DNA of 13,356 nt from Gammaproteobacteria bacterium (GTDB lineage Bacteria > Pseudomonadota > Gammaproteobacteria > JAABTG01): positions 1-13,356 of the forward strand of contig JASJBY010000133.1 of NCBI GenBank assembly GCA_030066245.1, written 5' to 3'. Under the pieces are notes generated by a model, which worked only from the letters and a program-made list of their open reading frames with translations, was not told the DNA's origin and searched no databases. A program made the translations under genes and the position numbers. Of the stretch, positions 5,692 through 13,356 are shown piece by piece. Position 1 is the stretch's first letter. Each line of letters starts with the position of its first letter.

Positions 5692-6954
5692 GTGGCTGAA
5701 GAATCGTCCCAGCGCAACATCTTCTCCGCAGGAACCCAGATTTTTCGAGAAGGCGACCCCGGTCGTCACGCCTACCTGATCGAACGGGGTCGGGTTGAGA
5801 TCTCCGCCATGAAGGGTGGTCAGGGGCTTGTCATCGCCGTGCTTGGACCCGGTGAGCTGTTTGGCGAGATGGCTCTCATTGACAACCAGAGCAGGACGGC
5901 GACGGCTACCGCGCTCGAAGAGACCGAGGTCGTAGCCATCTCCAGAGATCGGTTGCAGGGAAAGATCGAGCAGGCAGACCCATTGCTTGCGCTTCTGCTT
6001 CGGGTGATTCTTAAGCGCTTCCGTTGGAGCCTCAAGCATGCCCTGGCACACAAGGAACGCAGCCAGGAAGAGACCAGCAGCAAAGCCGACGAGCGTGACT
6101 GGATTCTAGAGAACACCCGCCACCACGCCATAAACCAAATCAAGCTAACCGAGGAGCTGGAGCGCGCACTGGACCGACGCGAGTTCGAGCTTCATTACCA
6201 GCCCATCATGCGGAGCGTCACCAATCAGCTGGCGGGATTCGAGGCCCTGATCCGCTGGCAACACCCCTCGAGAGGGCTGCTGCCGCCCTGTGAGTTCGTT
6301 GGCGCGCTGGAAGACCGGGGCCTCGTGGAGGGCATGGGGCTCTGGGCCCTGGAGCAGGCCTGCGAAGATCTGAGCCGCTTCCACGAGCAGGCCCGACAAA
6401 GCTTCCGTCTGGGTACGCTGCCGTTCGTAAGCGTAAACCTCTCGCCCCGACAGCTACACGGTACCGAGGAGGTCAGCCGACTGGCGGAGGTCCTGAAACG
6501 GGTCGGCGTCGACAGCGAGCACGTTCAGCTCGAGATCACTGAAAGTCTGCTCATCGAAAATCCCGAGCTTTCGGCTCGACTGCTGGCAGACCTGAAGAAG
6601 CTGGGCTTCAGCCTGGCAATCGATGACTTCGGCACCGGCTATTCAAGCCTGAGCTACCTGCATCGCTTCCCCTTGGACATCCTCAAAATCGACCGCTCGT
6701 TCGTCCAGACCATGGTGAAAAACCGGGGCAGCCTGCAGGTGGTCAGGGCCATTGTCGGGCTTGCGCGGGAACTCGACATGGATATCATCGCAGAGGGCGT
6801 GTCGACGGTTGAGCAATTCGAAGCGCTGACTGAAGTGGGCTGTGACTTCGTGCAAGGTTTCCTGTGGTCCAAACCACTGCCTTTCGCAGAGGCCGCGGAG
6901 TTGCTCGAGAGCGACAGCCGTGAGCTGCGCAGGCTGGCCGGAGTGCCACGCTGA
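5692..6954 (+). CDS. Cyclic-nucleotide-binding domain fused to EAL c-di-GMP phosphodiesterase
   Basis: GTG 5692 is chosen because GGAGA lies 6 nt upstream (5681-5685); a TTG at 5641 would add 17 residues. The product has 420 residues. Residues about 8-120 are a Crp-type cNMP-binding domain with the phosphate-binding cassette FGEMALIDNQSRTATATA (about 57-74). Residues about 155-410 are an EAL domain with every catalytic position I can check: EAL at 184-186, N249 in VNLSP, E284 in EITES, D311/D312 in DDFGTG, K332, E368 and Q388. It should hydrolyse c-di-GMP to pGpG in the cytoplasm, with activity possibly tuned by a cyclic mononucleotide. There is no DNA-binding domain. It stands alone, with 153 bp before the next gene. 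Confidence 0.92.
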   Translation: MAEESSQRNIFSAGTQIFREGDPGRHAYLIERGRVEISAMKGGQGLVIAVLGPGELFGEMALIDNQSRTATATALEETEVVAISRDRLQGKIEQADPLLALLLRVILKRFRWSLKHALAHKERSQEETSSKADERDWILENTRHHAINQIKLTEELERALDRREFELHYQPIMRSVTNQLAGFEALIRWQHPSRGLLPPCEFVGALEDRGLVEGMGLWALEQACEDLSRFHEQARQSFRLGTLPFVSVNLSPRQLHGTEEVSRLAEVLKRVGVDSEHVQLEITESLLIENPELSARLLADLKKLGFSLAIDDFGTGYSSLSYLHRFPLDILKIDRSFVQTMVKNRGSLQVVRAIVGLARELDMDIIAEGVSTVEQFEALTEVGCDFVQGFLWSKPLPFAEAAELLESDSRELRRLAGVPR

Positions 6955-7107
6955 CGGCCGCAAGGGACGGGCGGCATCTGGCTGGTGCGCCGTGCGTGAA
7001 AGGTCGGCTGGACCGGCCGCCGCCGGGCAGAGAGAATAGGCAGGTAACGTGGCGGGGGTCTGCCGCCGGCAGGCTTCAGGGCTTTCGAGGAGGGCGTTGG
7101 TTTTCCA

Positions 7108-7776
7108 ATGATTCGCGTGCTGCTGGTGGATGACCACGACCTGGTACGCACCGGGATACGGCGGCTACTGGAGGACACCGAGGGAATCCAGGTTGTCGGG
7201 GAGGCGCGTTCCGGCGAAGAGGCCCTCAACGTGGCCCAAATAAGCAACCCGGAAGTGGTCCTGATGGACGTCAACATGCCGGGGATGGGAGGGCTGGAAG
7301 CCACCCGCAAGCTGCTGCGCCAGAAACCCATGCTCAAAATTATCGTCGTCAGCGTCCACATGGACGGTCTGGTGCCGAAACGTCTGCTCGAAGCGGGAGC
7401 GGTGGGCTATCTGTCCAAGGGCTGCAGTGCCGAAGACGTGGTGCTGGCTGTCCGAACGGTCCAGCGTGGGCAGCGCTATATCAGCCGCGATATTGCCCAG
7501 ACACTCGCTCTCGGCACCCTTTCGGGCGGTCCCAACGCTCTGGAAAGCCTGTCCGAACGTGAGCTGCAGGTGCTGCTACAGATCACCCGTGGACACAGCA
7601 TTCAGGAAATCGCCCATGTGCTGTTCTTGAGCCCGAAGACGGTCAGCACCTATCGCAGCCGCATCATGAAGAAGCTCGGTGTCCACAGCGACGTGGAGCT
7701 TACCCACCTGGCGTTGCGACACGGCATCATCGAGCCGGGCGCAGCGGATGGAGATGCGCCGGGCCGACAACACTGA
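7108..7776 (+). CDS. uvrY: UvrY/GacA-type LuxR-family response regulator
   Basis: This 222-residue regulator has a receiver at 1-120 with acidic pocket D8/D9, phosphoacceptor D54 in LMDVNMPG, S82 and K104. A linker leads to a LuxR/NarL helix-turn-helix at about 147-208 (LSERELQVL, then SPKTVSTYRSRIMKKLGV). Sequence and length match GacA/UvrY, the partner of BarA/GacS kinases. That regulator normally activates small RNAs which sequester CsrA/RsmA. The usual downstream neighbour in gammaproteobacteria is uvrC, which appears here 4.4 kb later on the same strand, supporting the assignment. The Shine-Dalgarno GAGGAGGG (7087-7094) is 13 nt from the ATG, longer than usual. The last 29 bp overlap the next gene, suggesting coupled expression. 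Confidence 0.9.
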   Translation: MIRVLLVDDHDLVRTGIRRLLEDTEGIQVVGEARSGEEALNVAQISNPEVVLMDVNMPGMGGLEATRKLLRQKPMLKIIVVSVHMDGLVPKRLLEAGAVGYLSKGCSAEDVVLAVRTVQRGQRYISRDIAQTLALGTLSGGPNALESLSERELQVLLQITRGHSIQEIAHVLFLSPKTVSTYRSRIMKKLGVHSDVELTHLALRHGIIEPGAADGDAPGRQH

Positions 7777-8416
7777 TTTCGACCCGGCCTGCCGCCTCTG
7801 CCCACGGCTCGCGGAGCTGCTGGAACGCGTCCGGGCCGAGCATCCCGACTATCACGCACGGCCCGTTCCGCCCTTCGGTGACCCGGATGCGCGCCTGCTG
7901 ATCGTCGGCCTGGCGCCGGGCATGCACGGCGCAAACCGCACCGGCCGTCCGTTCACCGGAGACCACGCAGGGATCCTGCTGTACGACACCCTCTTCCAGC
8001 AGGGCTATAGCAACCGCCCCGCATCCACCCACCGGGAGGACGGCCTGGAGCTGCGCGGCTGCCGAATCACCAATGCGGTGAAGTGCCTGCCACCCCAGAA
8101 CAAGCCGTTGGGGGCCGAGATCACGGCGTGCAACCGGTTTCTGCGCGCGGAACTCGAGGACCTGCCGGACGGCGCCGTCATCCTGGCCCTCGGTGCAGTG
8201 GCCCACCGGGCCGTGCTGCGGGCCGAAGGCCGCAAGCTCTCTGACTCACCCTTTGCCCATGCCCACCGCCACCCCTTGAGTCGTGGCCGCTGGCTTCTGG
8301 ACTCCTATCATTGCAGCCGCTACAACACCCAGACGCGGCGACTCACGCCGGCCATGTTCCAGGACGTGTTCGACGCAGCCAGACAGATTCTCCGCCCCAG
8401 CGCCGGCACGCCCTGA
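7748..8416 (+). CDS. Uracil-DNA glycosylase, family 5-like (UdgB type), 4Fe-4S
   Basis: This 222-residue protein should remove uracil (and possibly other deaminated bases) from DNA. ATG 7748 is the best start; ATG 7754 is an alternative. Motif A reads GLAPGMHGANRTGRPFTGD (residues 54-72), the family 5 form, which lacks the polar catalytic residue of other UDGs. Four cysteines, C15/C18 and C113/C128 (CxxC and Cx14C), fit the 4Fe-4S cluster of families 4 and 5. The C-terminal motif is SYHCSRYNTQTRRLT, where the residue after His is Cys rather than the usual Pro. It overlaps the response-regulator gene by 29 bp. With uvrC it places two DNA-repair genes in the same neighbourhood. Confidence 0.87.
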   Translation: MEMRRADNTDFDPACRLCPRLAELLERVRAEHPDYHARPVPPFGDPDARLLIVGLAPGMHGANRTGRPFTGDHAGILLYDTLFQQGYSNRPASTHREDGLELRGCRITNAVKCLPPQNKPLGAEITACNRFLRAELEDLPDGAVILALGAVAHRAVLRAEGRKLSDSPFAHAHRHPLSRGRWLLDSYHCSRYNTQTRRLTPAMFQDVFDAARQILRPSAGTP

Positions 8417-8740
8417 GCCGGCCGCCGTCACCGAACTGTGCGCCGGTTCACACTTTCACAGCGCTGATTGCGGCGTGCGTCACACATCGGCGCGGCCCAT
8501 AGGCGGATACTTTAGCTGGCGGAAGAGCAACCAAAAAAAATTCCGTGGGCGCTGTTTGCGTCCGTCTACGGCTGTGGGCTGCCGCCCGGCGGCGACAGGC
8601 CTGGTGAATCCCACGGGAAGACCCCAGGTCGCAGGGCACCATCTGGAAGGGGCGGCAACACTCATTTGCTCGACGAAACCCTGCTGCGGCTGGTGTTGAG
8701 CTGACCGTAAGGCGGGCCCCCACGGGCTAAGGGGTCCGAC
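8417..8740. other. Non-coding interval upstream of the kinase gene, possibly a structured leader
   Basis: There is no credible gene in these 324 bp. The interval contains an A8 tract at 8533-8540 and several GC-rich hairpins, including GCCGC/GCGGC near 8581-8593 nested between TGTGGG and CCCACG. The kinase gene has a clear Shine-Dalgarno, AAGGGG, at 8729-8734. I looked for c-di-GMP riboswitch (GEMM) features such as the GACGCAAAGC core and did not see them. Confidence 0.4.
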
Positions 8741-9892
8741 ATGGGTGGGAAGGAGCGAGTCCTCCTTGTGGAAGACAATGCCGACGACTGCCGGCTCATA
8801 TCGCTCGTGCTGCGTGAACAGGTGCCACACTGCCCGGTGGACGCGATCCGAAATGCCGTGAGCTTCGCCGACTCACTGGGTCGCGGTGAATTCTCGGCAG
8901 CCCTGGTGAGCGCCGAGCTCGCCTGGGCAGAGGCCGGCCAGGTAATCGCCTCCCTCCGCCGACATCATCCCGAGTGCCGACTGTTCATGATGGTGAACGG
9001 GCCATTGTGGCCGCCAGCAGAGCAACTGGCGACAACTGAGATTCTGCCGAGGACCAGTGGCGGTATATTGATGTTCGCCGAGCGCATCAGAATCCTTGTC
9101 AACTCCCGACCGGAAGATCTCGCAAAGGGCACGGCTCCCGGCGAGACGGCTTCCGAGACAGCGGTAGGCGACCTGACGGTCCGGGCCTTGCGCGCAGCCG
9201 AGGGACCGGAGCGCTCGGCCGAGGAAATGGAGGAACTCGCCTACGCACTGTCCCACGACCTCCTGGGCACAGTGCATCTGGTGGGGCAGTATGCCCGCCT
9301 GCTTCACGACGGCTACCAGCACCAGCTCGACGCCGACGCCAAACGCTACCTGGACCATTTGACGAGCGGCAGCCGGCGCCTGACGGATATGGTCGAGGCG
9401 GTGCTCGGCTATTTGCGCGCGAGCCAATCCGACAGCGACCCCGTCTCCGTGGACATGGGCGCCGTGGTGCACGACGCCGCTCAGCACCTCCATGCCGTGA
9501 TCGAAGACGTCGGCGCCCGCATTCACTGGATCTCTCTCCCGACCCTGACCGTCAATCGGCAACAGCTGGTGCAGCTGTTTCAGAACTTGCTCGCCAATGC
9601 GGTGAAATTCCGGGGCGAAGAGCCTCCGCGCGTATATATCAGCGCCGTCGAAGATGCAAAGGAGTGGAAATTTGCTATAAAAGATAATGGTATAGGAATA
9701 AACACAGATAATCAGAAACGAGTTTTCTCGCTGTTCCATAGGCTTGGAACGCCAGACCAATCCCCGGGGAGCGGTATCGGTCTGGCTATGTGCAAACGCA
9801 TCGTGGAGCGTCATGGTGGTCGCATCTGGGTCGAATCTCGTCCCGGCGAAGGCTCCACGTTCATCTTCACCATCCCCAAGAGCCGCCAGTAA
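8741..9892 (+). CDS. Histidine kinase with N-terminal degenerate receiver
   Basis: This 383-residue cytoplasmic protein has no TM segment. Residues 1-120 have a receiver fold (RVLLVEDNADD keeps the acidic pocket), but the phosphoacceptor position reads ALVSAEL, giving Ser57 instead of Asp, and the conserved Lys is Arg104; this is a pseudo-receiver. Residues 160-230 are a HisKA dimerisation domain with phosphoacceptor H172 in YALSHDLLG, a phytochrome-kinase-like form. Residues 270-380 are HATPase_c with N-box QNLLANAVKF, G1 IKDNGIG, the F box and G2 GSGIGLAMCKRIVERHGG. The kinase looks active. Codons 306-330 are strikingly AT-rich compared with the rest of the gene. The next gene, 45 bp downstream, is a REC-PAS-GGDEF-EAL protein and the obvious candidate partner. 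Confidence 0.9.
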   Translation: MGGKERVLLVEDNADDCRLISLVLREQVPHCPVDAIRNAVSFADSLGRGEFSAALVSAELAWAEAGQVIASLRRHHPECRLFMMVNGPLWPPAEQLATTEILPRTSGGILMFAERIRILVNSRPEDLAKGTAPGETASETAVGDLTVRALRAAEGPERSAEEMEELAYALSHDLLGTVHLVGQYARLLHDGYQHQLDADAKRYLDHLTSGSRRLTDMVEAVLGYLRASQSDSDPVSVDMGAVVHDAAQHLHAVIEDVGARIHWISLPTLTVNRQQLVQLFQNLLANAVKFRGEEPPRVYISAVEDAKEWKFAIKDNGIGINTDNQKRVFSLFHRLGTPDQSPGSGIGLAMCKRIVERHGGRIWVESRPGEGSTFIFTIPKSRQ

Positions 9893-9937
9893 GGGCTGCC
9901 AGATGCTCTGGATGAGGACGCCAGCGAATCTGCTTCA

Positions 9938-12043
9938 ATGAACCGGGGTGCTATCAGAGTCTTGCTTGTGGAAGACGACCTGGCTCAGGCGGACCTCATT
10001 CGCGCACTCCTGGACACCGCCAGCGACGACGGCGACTTCCGAATCGACCACACTCAGCGACTTTCTGAGGCCAAGCAACGTGCGCTCGAGACAGATCCCC
10101 AGGTAGTCCTTCTCGACCTGAATCTTCCCGACAGTTACGGCCTGATCGGATTTCAGGAGCTGCACCGGGTCGCACCTTGGCTGCCCGTAATCATCCTCAC
10201 CAATGTCAAGGACGAGAACGAAGCTGCGCGAGCGGTTCGCCTGGGTGCCCAGGACTACCTGATCAAGCGCGAGGTGGAGACAGCGCTTCTCATCCGGTCT
10301 ATTCGCTATGCCATCGAGCGCCAGCGGGCTGAGGAAGCGCTGCGAGAGAGTGAAGAACGCTACGCACTGGCGGTGGCGGGCGCGAATGACGGGTTGTGGG
10401 ACTGGCATGTGACCAAGAACGTGGTGTACTTCTCGCCGCGCTGGAAAGCCATCCTCGGATTCAAATCGCGCGAGTTTCGCGACCGACTGGAAGACTGGTT
10501 CGACAGAGTGCACCCGGAAGACCTGGACGAGCTGAAGTCAGCTCTCAACGAGCACCTGATACACGGCGTTGCCCATTTCGAACACGAACATCGGGTCAGA
10601 AACAAGGCCGGTCAATATCTGTGGGTCTTGTGTCGAGGGCTGGCGGTTCGGGACGAATCCGGGACCGCCTATCGCATTGCGGGCTCACTGACGGACATCA
10701 GCGCCAGGAAACGGGCCGAGGCACAGCTGCGTCATGACGCCATGCACGATGCGCTTACCCGGCTCCCGAACCGCACCCTTTACCTGGACCGGCTTGATAT
10801 CGCTCTGCGACGCTATCACCGCAACAAGGACAAACAGTTCGCTGTCTTGTTCTTCGACCTGGACCGTTTCAAGAACGTCAACGACAGCCTCGGCCACAGC
10901 ATCGGCGACGAACTGTTGCTTGCTGCAGCCAAGCGCCTGCAGCAGTTTCTTCGTCCCGGTGACACGCTGGCGCGTCTCGGCGGTGACGAGTTCGCCATTC
11001 TGCTGAACGATCTCGAGGGCCTGGCCGACGCGCAGCAGGTCGCCGAGCGCATCCACGAACTGCTGGCGCGGGAGTTCACCATTGGCGGCCATGAAGTGTA
11101 CACATCCGCCAGCATCGGCATTGCGCTCAGTGCATCCCATTACCAGCGTCCCGAGGAGATGCTGCGCGACGCCGACCTGGCCATGTATCAGGCCAAGCGC
11201 TCAGGAGACGTCGCTGCCGAGGTCTTCGACAGCGATATGCATCAGAGCGCTATGGCCGTTCTCAAACTGGAAACCGACCTGCGCCGGGCTGTGGAGCGAC
11301 AAGAATTCGTCCTGCACTACCAGCCGATCGTTTCGCTTGCGACCGAGCGGATTATCGGATTTGAGGCGTTGCTGCGTTGGCAGCATCCGGAGCGAGGGCT
11401 GTTACATCCTGAGCAGTTCATCGGCGCGGCGGAGGAAACGGGTCTTATCGTGCCCATATGCTGGCTTGGGCTGCATGAGGCTTGCCTCCAGCTACGGGAA
11501 TGGCAGTATCGGTTTCCCACTCATCCGCCACTCAGCGTCAGCATCAACATTTCGGGCAAGCTGTTCCTGCAGGCCCGTATGGCGGAGCGCGTGCTCGCCG
11601 CGCTCACGGAGTGCGGGCTCTCCCCGGAGTGCCTGCATCTGGAAATAACCGAGAGCGCCATGCTCGACCATCGTGAGGCAGCCCTCGCGGAGCTCCGCGC
11701 CCTGCGGCAGGCAGGCATCGAGCTGCACGTGGATGATTTCGGTACCGGATACTCGTCTCTGACCTATCTGCAGCGATTCTCCTATGACTCGCTCAAGATC
11801 GACCGCTCCTTTGTCGGCAACGTGCTCAGGACGGAGGAGACCAATGCCATCGTCAAGGCTATCATCGCCCTCGGCAAGATGCTGGGCATGAACGTCATCG
11901 CTGAGGGTGTGGAAACCCGCGAGCAACTGCTCTGGCTGCGAGAGGCTCAGTGCCCCCAAGGCCAGGGCTTCTGGTTCTCCGAGCCCCTCGACAGCGCGGC
12001 GGTCGGCTCTCTGCTCTGGAAGGGCGCGCGGCGTGTGAACTAA
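9938..12043 (+). CDS. REC-PAS-GGDEF-EAL c-di-GMP synthase/phosphodiesterase
   Basis: This 701-residue cytoplasmic response regulator has four domains. The receiver (about 6-122) is intact: D13/D14, phosphoacceptor D60 in LLDLNLPD, T88 and K110. The PAS domain (about 138-258) has a typical WDWHVTKN and ITDIS-like end, with a PAC-style motif. The diguanylate cyclase (about 265-425) has GGDEF at 348-352 and an inhibitory I-site RPGD at 339-342, five residues before GGDEF. The EAL domain (about 445-695) has EAL 476-478, N537, E572, D599/D600, K620, E656 and Q676. Both domains therefore look catalytically competent, and phosphorylation or PAS input would set the balance. The start ATG has no strong Shine-Dalgarno, suggesting coupling to the kinase gene 45 bp upstream. 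Confidence 0.93.
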   Translation: MNRGAIRVLLVEDDLAQADLIRALLDTASDDGDFRIDHTQRLSEAKQRALETDPQVVLLDLNLPDSYGLIGFQELHRVAPWLPVIILTNVKDENEAARAVRLGAQDYLIKREVETALLIRSIRYAIERQRAEEALRESEERYALAVAGANDGLWDWHVTKNVVYFSPRWKAILGFKSREFRDRLEDWFDRVHPEDLDELKSALNEHLIHGVAHFEHEHRVRNKAGQYLWVLCRGLAVRDESGTAYRIAGSLTDISARKRAEAQLRHDAMHDALTRLPNRTLYLDRLDIALRRYHRNKDKQFAVLFFDLDRFKNVNDSLGHSIGDELLLAAAKRLQQFLRPGDTLARLGGDEFAILLNDLEGLADAQQVAERIHELLAREFTIGGHEVYTSASIGIALSASHYQRPEEMLRDADLAMYQAKRSGDVAAEVFDSDMHQSAMAVLKLETDLRRAVERQEFVLHYQPIVSLATERIIGFEALLRWQHPERGLLHPEQFIGAAEETGLIVPICWLGLHEACLQLREWQYRFPTHPPLSVSINISGKLFLQARMAERVLAALTECGLSPECLHLEITESAMLDHREAALAELRALRQAGIELHVDDFGTGYSSLTYLQRFSYDSLKIDRSFVGNVLRTEETNAIVKAIIALGKMLGMNVIAEGVETREQLLWLREAQCPQGQGFWFSEPLDSAAVGSLLWKGARRVN

Positions 12044-12114
12044 TCCGCGCCCTGGTCTTTCCCGGCAGGAGAAGGGGAAAGGATCGCTGGGTGAATAGCA
12101 CCTCCCGCCCGTGC

Positions 12115-12145
12115 TTGGCTTGAGCCCGGCGAGGCGTGCCATAAT
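12115..12145 (+). promoter_or_regulatory. Possible sigma-70 promoter for uvrC
   Basis: CATAAT at 12140-12145 is a good -10 match, about 43 bp before the uvrC start. The -35 side is poor: TTGGCT at 12115-12120 gives a 19-bp spacer, and TTGAGC at 12120-12125 gives 14 bp. It is in the 144-bp gap between the GGDEF-EAL gene and uvrC, where an independent promoter would be expected. Confidence 0.3.
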
Positions 12146-12187
12146 TCTGCGTTCCATCTATCTGCCTGCAGGTCCCCTCAAGCCGCG

Positions 12188-13356
12188 ATGGCGACACCCG
12201 AGTTCGATTTCGACGCCGAGTCCTTTCTCAGGACCCTGACCACCAAGCCAGGCGTGTACCGCATGGAGGGGGCGAACGGCTCGGTGCTTTACGTTGGCAA
12301 AGCCCGCAACCTGAAGAAGCGGGTCGCCAGCTACTTTCGACCCGGCAACCAGGTCTCCCCGAAAATCCGCAGTCTCATGGACCACACACGCCGTGTCGAG
12401 GTGACCATCACCCGCACGGAGGGCGAAGCCCTGCTGCTGGAGAACAACCTGATCAAGGAGTACAGGCCCCGGTACAACGTCGTGCTGCGGGACGACAAGA
12501 GCTACCCGTACATCTATCTGGCCACGGAACATGCCTTTCCCGTGTTGTCGTTTCATCGTGGTGCGCGCCGCGGCCCGGGCCGCTATTTCGGTCCCTATCC
12601 CGGAGCAGGTGCAGTACGGGAGACGCTGAACCTGCTGCAGAAACTGTTTCGCGTACGCCAATGCGACGAGAGCTTTTTTCGCAACCGTAAGCGGCCTTGC
12701 CTGCAATATCAGATCGACCGATGCACGGCGCCGTGTGTGGACCTTGTAACGAGAGAGGAGTATCGCGAGGATGTGCGGCATGCCGTGATGTTCCTGGAGG
12801 GCAAGAGCGGTGAGGTGGTGGATGAACTCGCTCAACGCATGGAGGCGGCCTCCCAGGCGCTGCAGTTCGAGAAGGCGGCGGACCTGCGCGACAAGATAGC
12901 CAGCTTGCGGCGTGTTCAACAGCGACAGTACATAACGTCAGGGAGTGGCAACTTCGACGTCATCGCCGTGGCCTGCCAGGGCGGCATCGGCTGCATACAG
13001 GTTTTCTCCATTCGAGATGGACGCCACCTGGGCAACCAGACCTTTTTCCCGGAGCACACGGCCGATACGGATGAAAGCACGATTCTCGGTGCTTTTCTTT
13101 CCCAGTTCTACCTGACCGACAGGACGGACCGCACCATCCCGGCGGCCGTGCTGCTCAGTCATGAAATCGAAGATGCAGACGCGCTTGCGGCCGTGTTGAG
13201 TGAGCGCGCCGGGCGCAGGGTCAGCGTCGCCCGGGGGGCGCGCGGAGGCAGAGCCAAGTGGACCAGGATGGCCCTGGAGAACGTGGCCCTGTCTCTGGCG
13301 CAGCGCCTGAGCACCGCGGGCAGCATGCGGATGCGCCTGGAGGCACTGCAGTCAGC
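12188..13356 (+). CDS. uvrC: UvrABC system protein C, N-terminal part (runs off window)
   Basis: UvrC makes the dual incisions of nucleotide excision repair with UvrA and UvrB. The frame is open from ATG 12188 to the end of the window (389 codons), so about two thirds of the protein is present and the C-terminal HhH region is missing. Residues about 17-95 are the GIY-YIG nuclease domain (PGVYRM then LYVGKARNLKKRV, with E85 region LLLENNLIK), which makes the 3' incision. Four cysteines, C159, C171, C179 and C183, match the conserved cysteine cluster reported to bind an Fe-S cluster. Residues about 206-240 hold the UVR motif (LQFEKAADLRDKIASL) that contacts UvrB. The RNase H-like 5' incision domain starts near residue 253. 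The Shine-Dalgarno is weak. uvrC normally follows uvrY directly; here four kilobases intervene. Confidence 0.97.
   Translation, partial: MATPEFDFDAESFLRTLTTKPGVYRMEGANGSVLYVGKARNLKKRVASYFRPGNQVSPKIRSLMDHTRRVEVTITRTEGEALLLENNLIKEYRPRYNVVLRDDKSYPYIYLATEHAFPVLSFHRGARRGPGRYFGPYPGAGAVRETLNLLQKLFRVRQCDESFFRNRKRPCLQYQIDRCTAPCVDLVTREEYREDVRHAVMFLEGKSGEVVDELAQRMEAASQALQFEKAADLRDKIASLRRVQQRQYITSGSGNFDVIAVACQGGIGCIQVFSIRDGRHLGNQTFFPEHTADTDESTILGAFLSQFYLTDRTDRTIPAAVLLSHEIEDADALAAVLSERAGRRVSVARGARGGRAKWTRMALENVALSLAQRLSTAGSMRMRLEALQS

Noticed and set aside
8417..8740. Leader considered as a c-di-GMP (GEMM) or cobalamin riboswitch
   Set aside because: The conserved cores expected for these classes were not found; only generic GC-rich hairpins are present.
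8873..9814. Minus-strand frame of 313 codons opposite the kinase gene
   Set aside because: The plus strand encodes all HisKA and HATPase motifs; the antisense product shows none and lacks a ribosome binding site.
12050..12082. CTTTCCC/GGGGAAAG hairpin after the GGDEF-EAL gene as a terminator
   Set aside because: The loop is long and no T tract follows on the plus strand.

Overview
This is 13.4 kb of GC-rich bacterial chromosome. The content suggests a free-living gammaproteobacterium. The response regulator at 7108-7776 is a UvrY/GacA type, and uvrC lies downstream on the same strand, a linkage typical of that class. The signalling genes (EAL, GGDEF-EAL, HDOD, SapC family) resemble those of environmental gammaproteobacteria such as Chromatiales/Ectothiorhodospiraceae; that finer placement is inference only.

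Layout, left to right. A complete tRNA-Ser(UGA) with encoded CCA opens the window (4-91). Next is a small protein with twelve paired cysteines (322-927), preceded by three copies of the motif TGTGACA. A SapC-family gene follows; its natural start appears to be the ATG at 1096, but codon 16 is an in-frame TAG, so only the part from 1201 is open. Convergent to it on the minus strand is a two-gene operon: a pentapeptide-repeat/two-TM potassium-channel-like protein (2838-3854) and an HDOD signalling protein (1976-2824). A gene-poor interval (3855-4344) holds a strong plus-strand terminator with no obvious gene in front of it. A secreted or periplasmic retropepsin-like aspartyl protease follows (4345-4836).

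From 4833 to 5187 lies a non-coding segment bounded by 19-bp inverted repeats (18/19 identical) that begin with CTAG and packed with perfect hairpins. It looks like a miniature inverted-repeat element. A further 500 bp without a convincing gene (5188-5691) contains a perfect 15-bp stem-loop.

The right half is mostly cyclic-nucleotide and phosphorelay signalling: a cNMP-binding-EAL fusion (c-di-GMP phosphodiesterase, 5692-6954), the UvrY/GacA-like regulator (7108-7776), a family-5-like uracil-DNA glycosylase overlapping it by 29 bp (7748-8416), a histidine kinase with a degenerate receiver (8741-9892), and a REC-PAS-GGDEF-EAL protein with both catalytic domains intact (9938-12043). uvrC (12188 to the window end) is truncated by the window.

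Together the window suggests a local c-di-GMP control cluster inserted into or grown within the uvrY-uvrC neighbourhood. The most unusual observations are the amber codon in the SapC gene, the CTAG-flanked hairpin-rich element, the degenerate receiver kinase beside an intact GGDEF-EAL response regulator, and a sharp AT-rich patch inside the kinase ATP-binding domain. I see no CRISPR array, defence system, prophage or complete insertion sequence.
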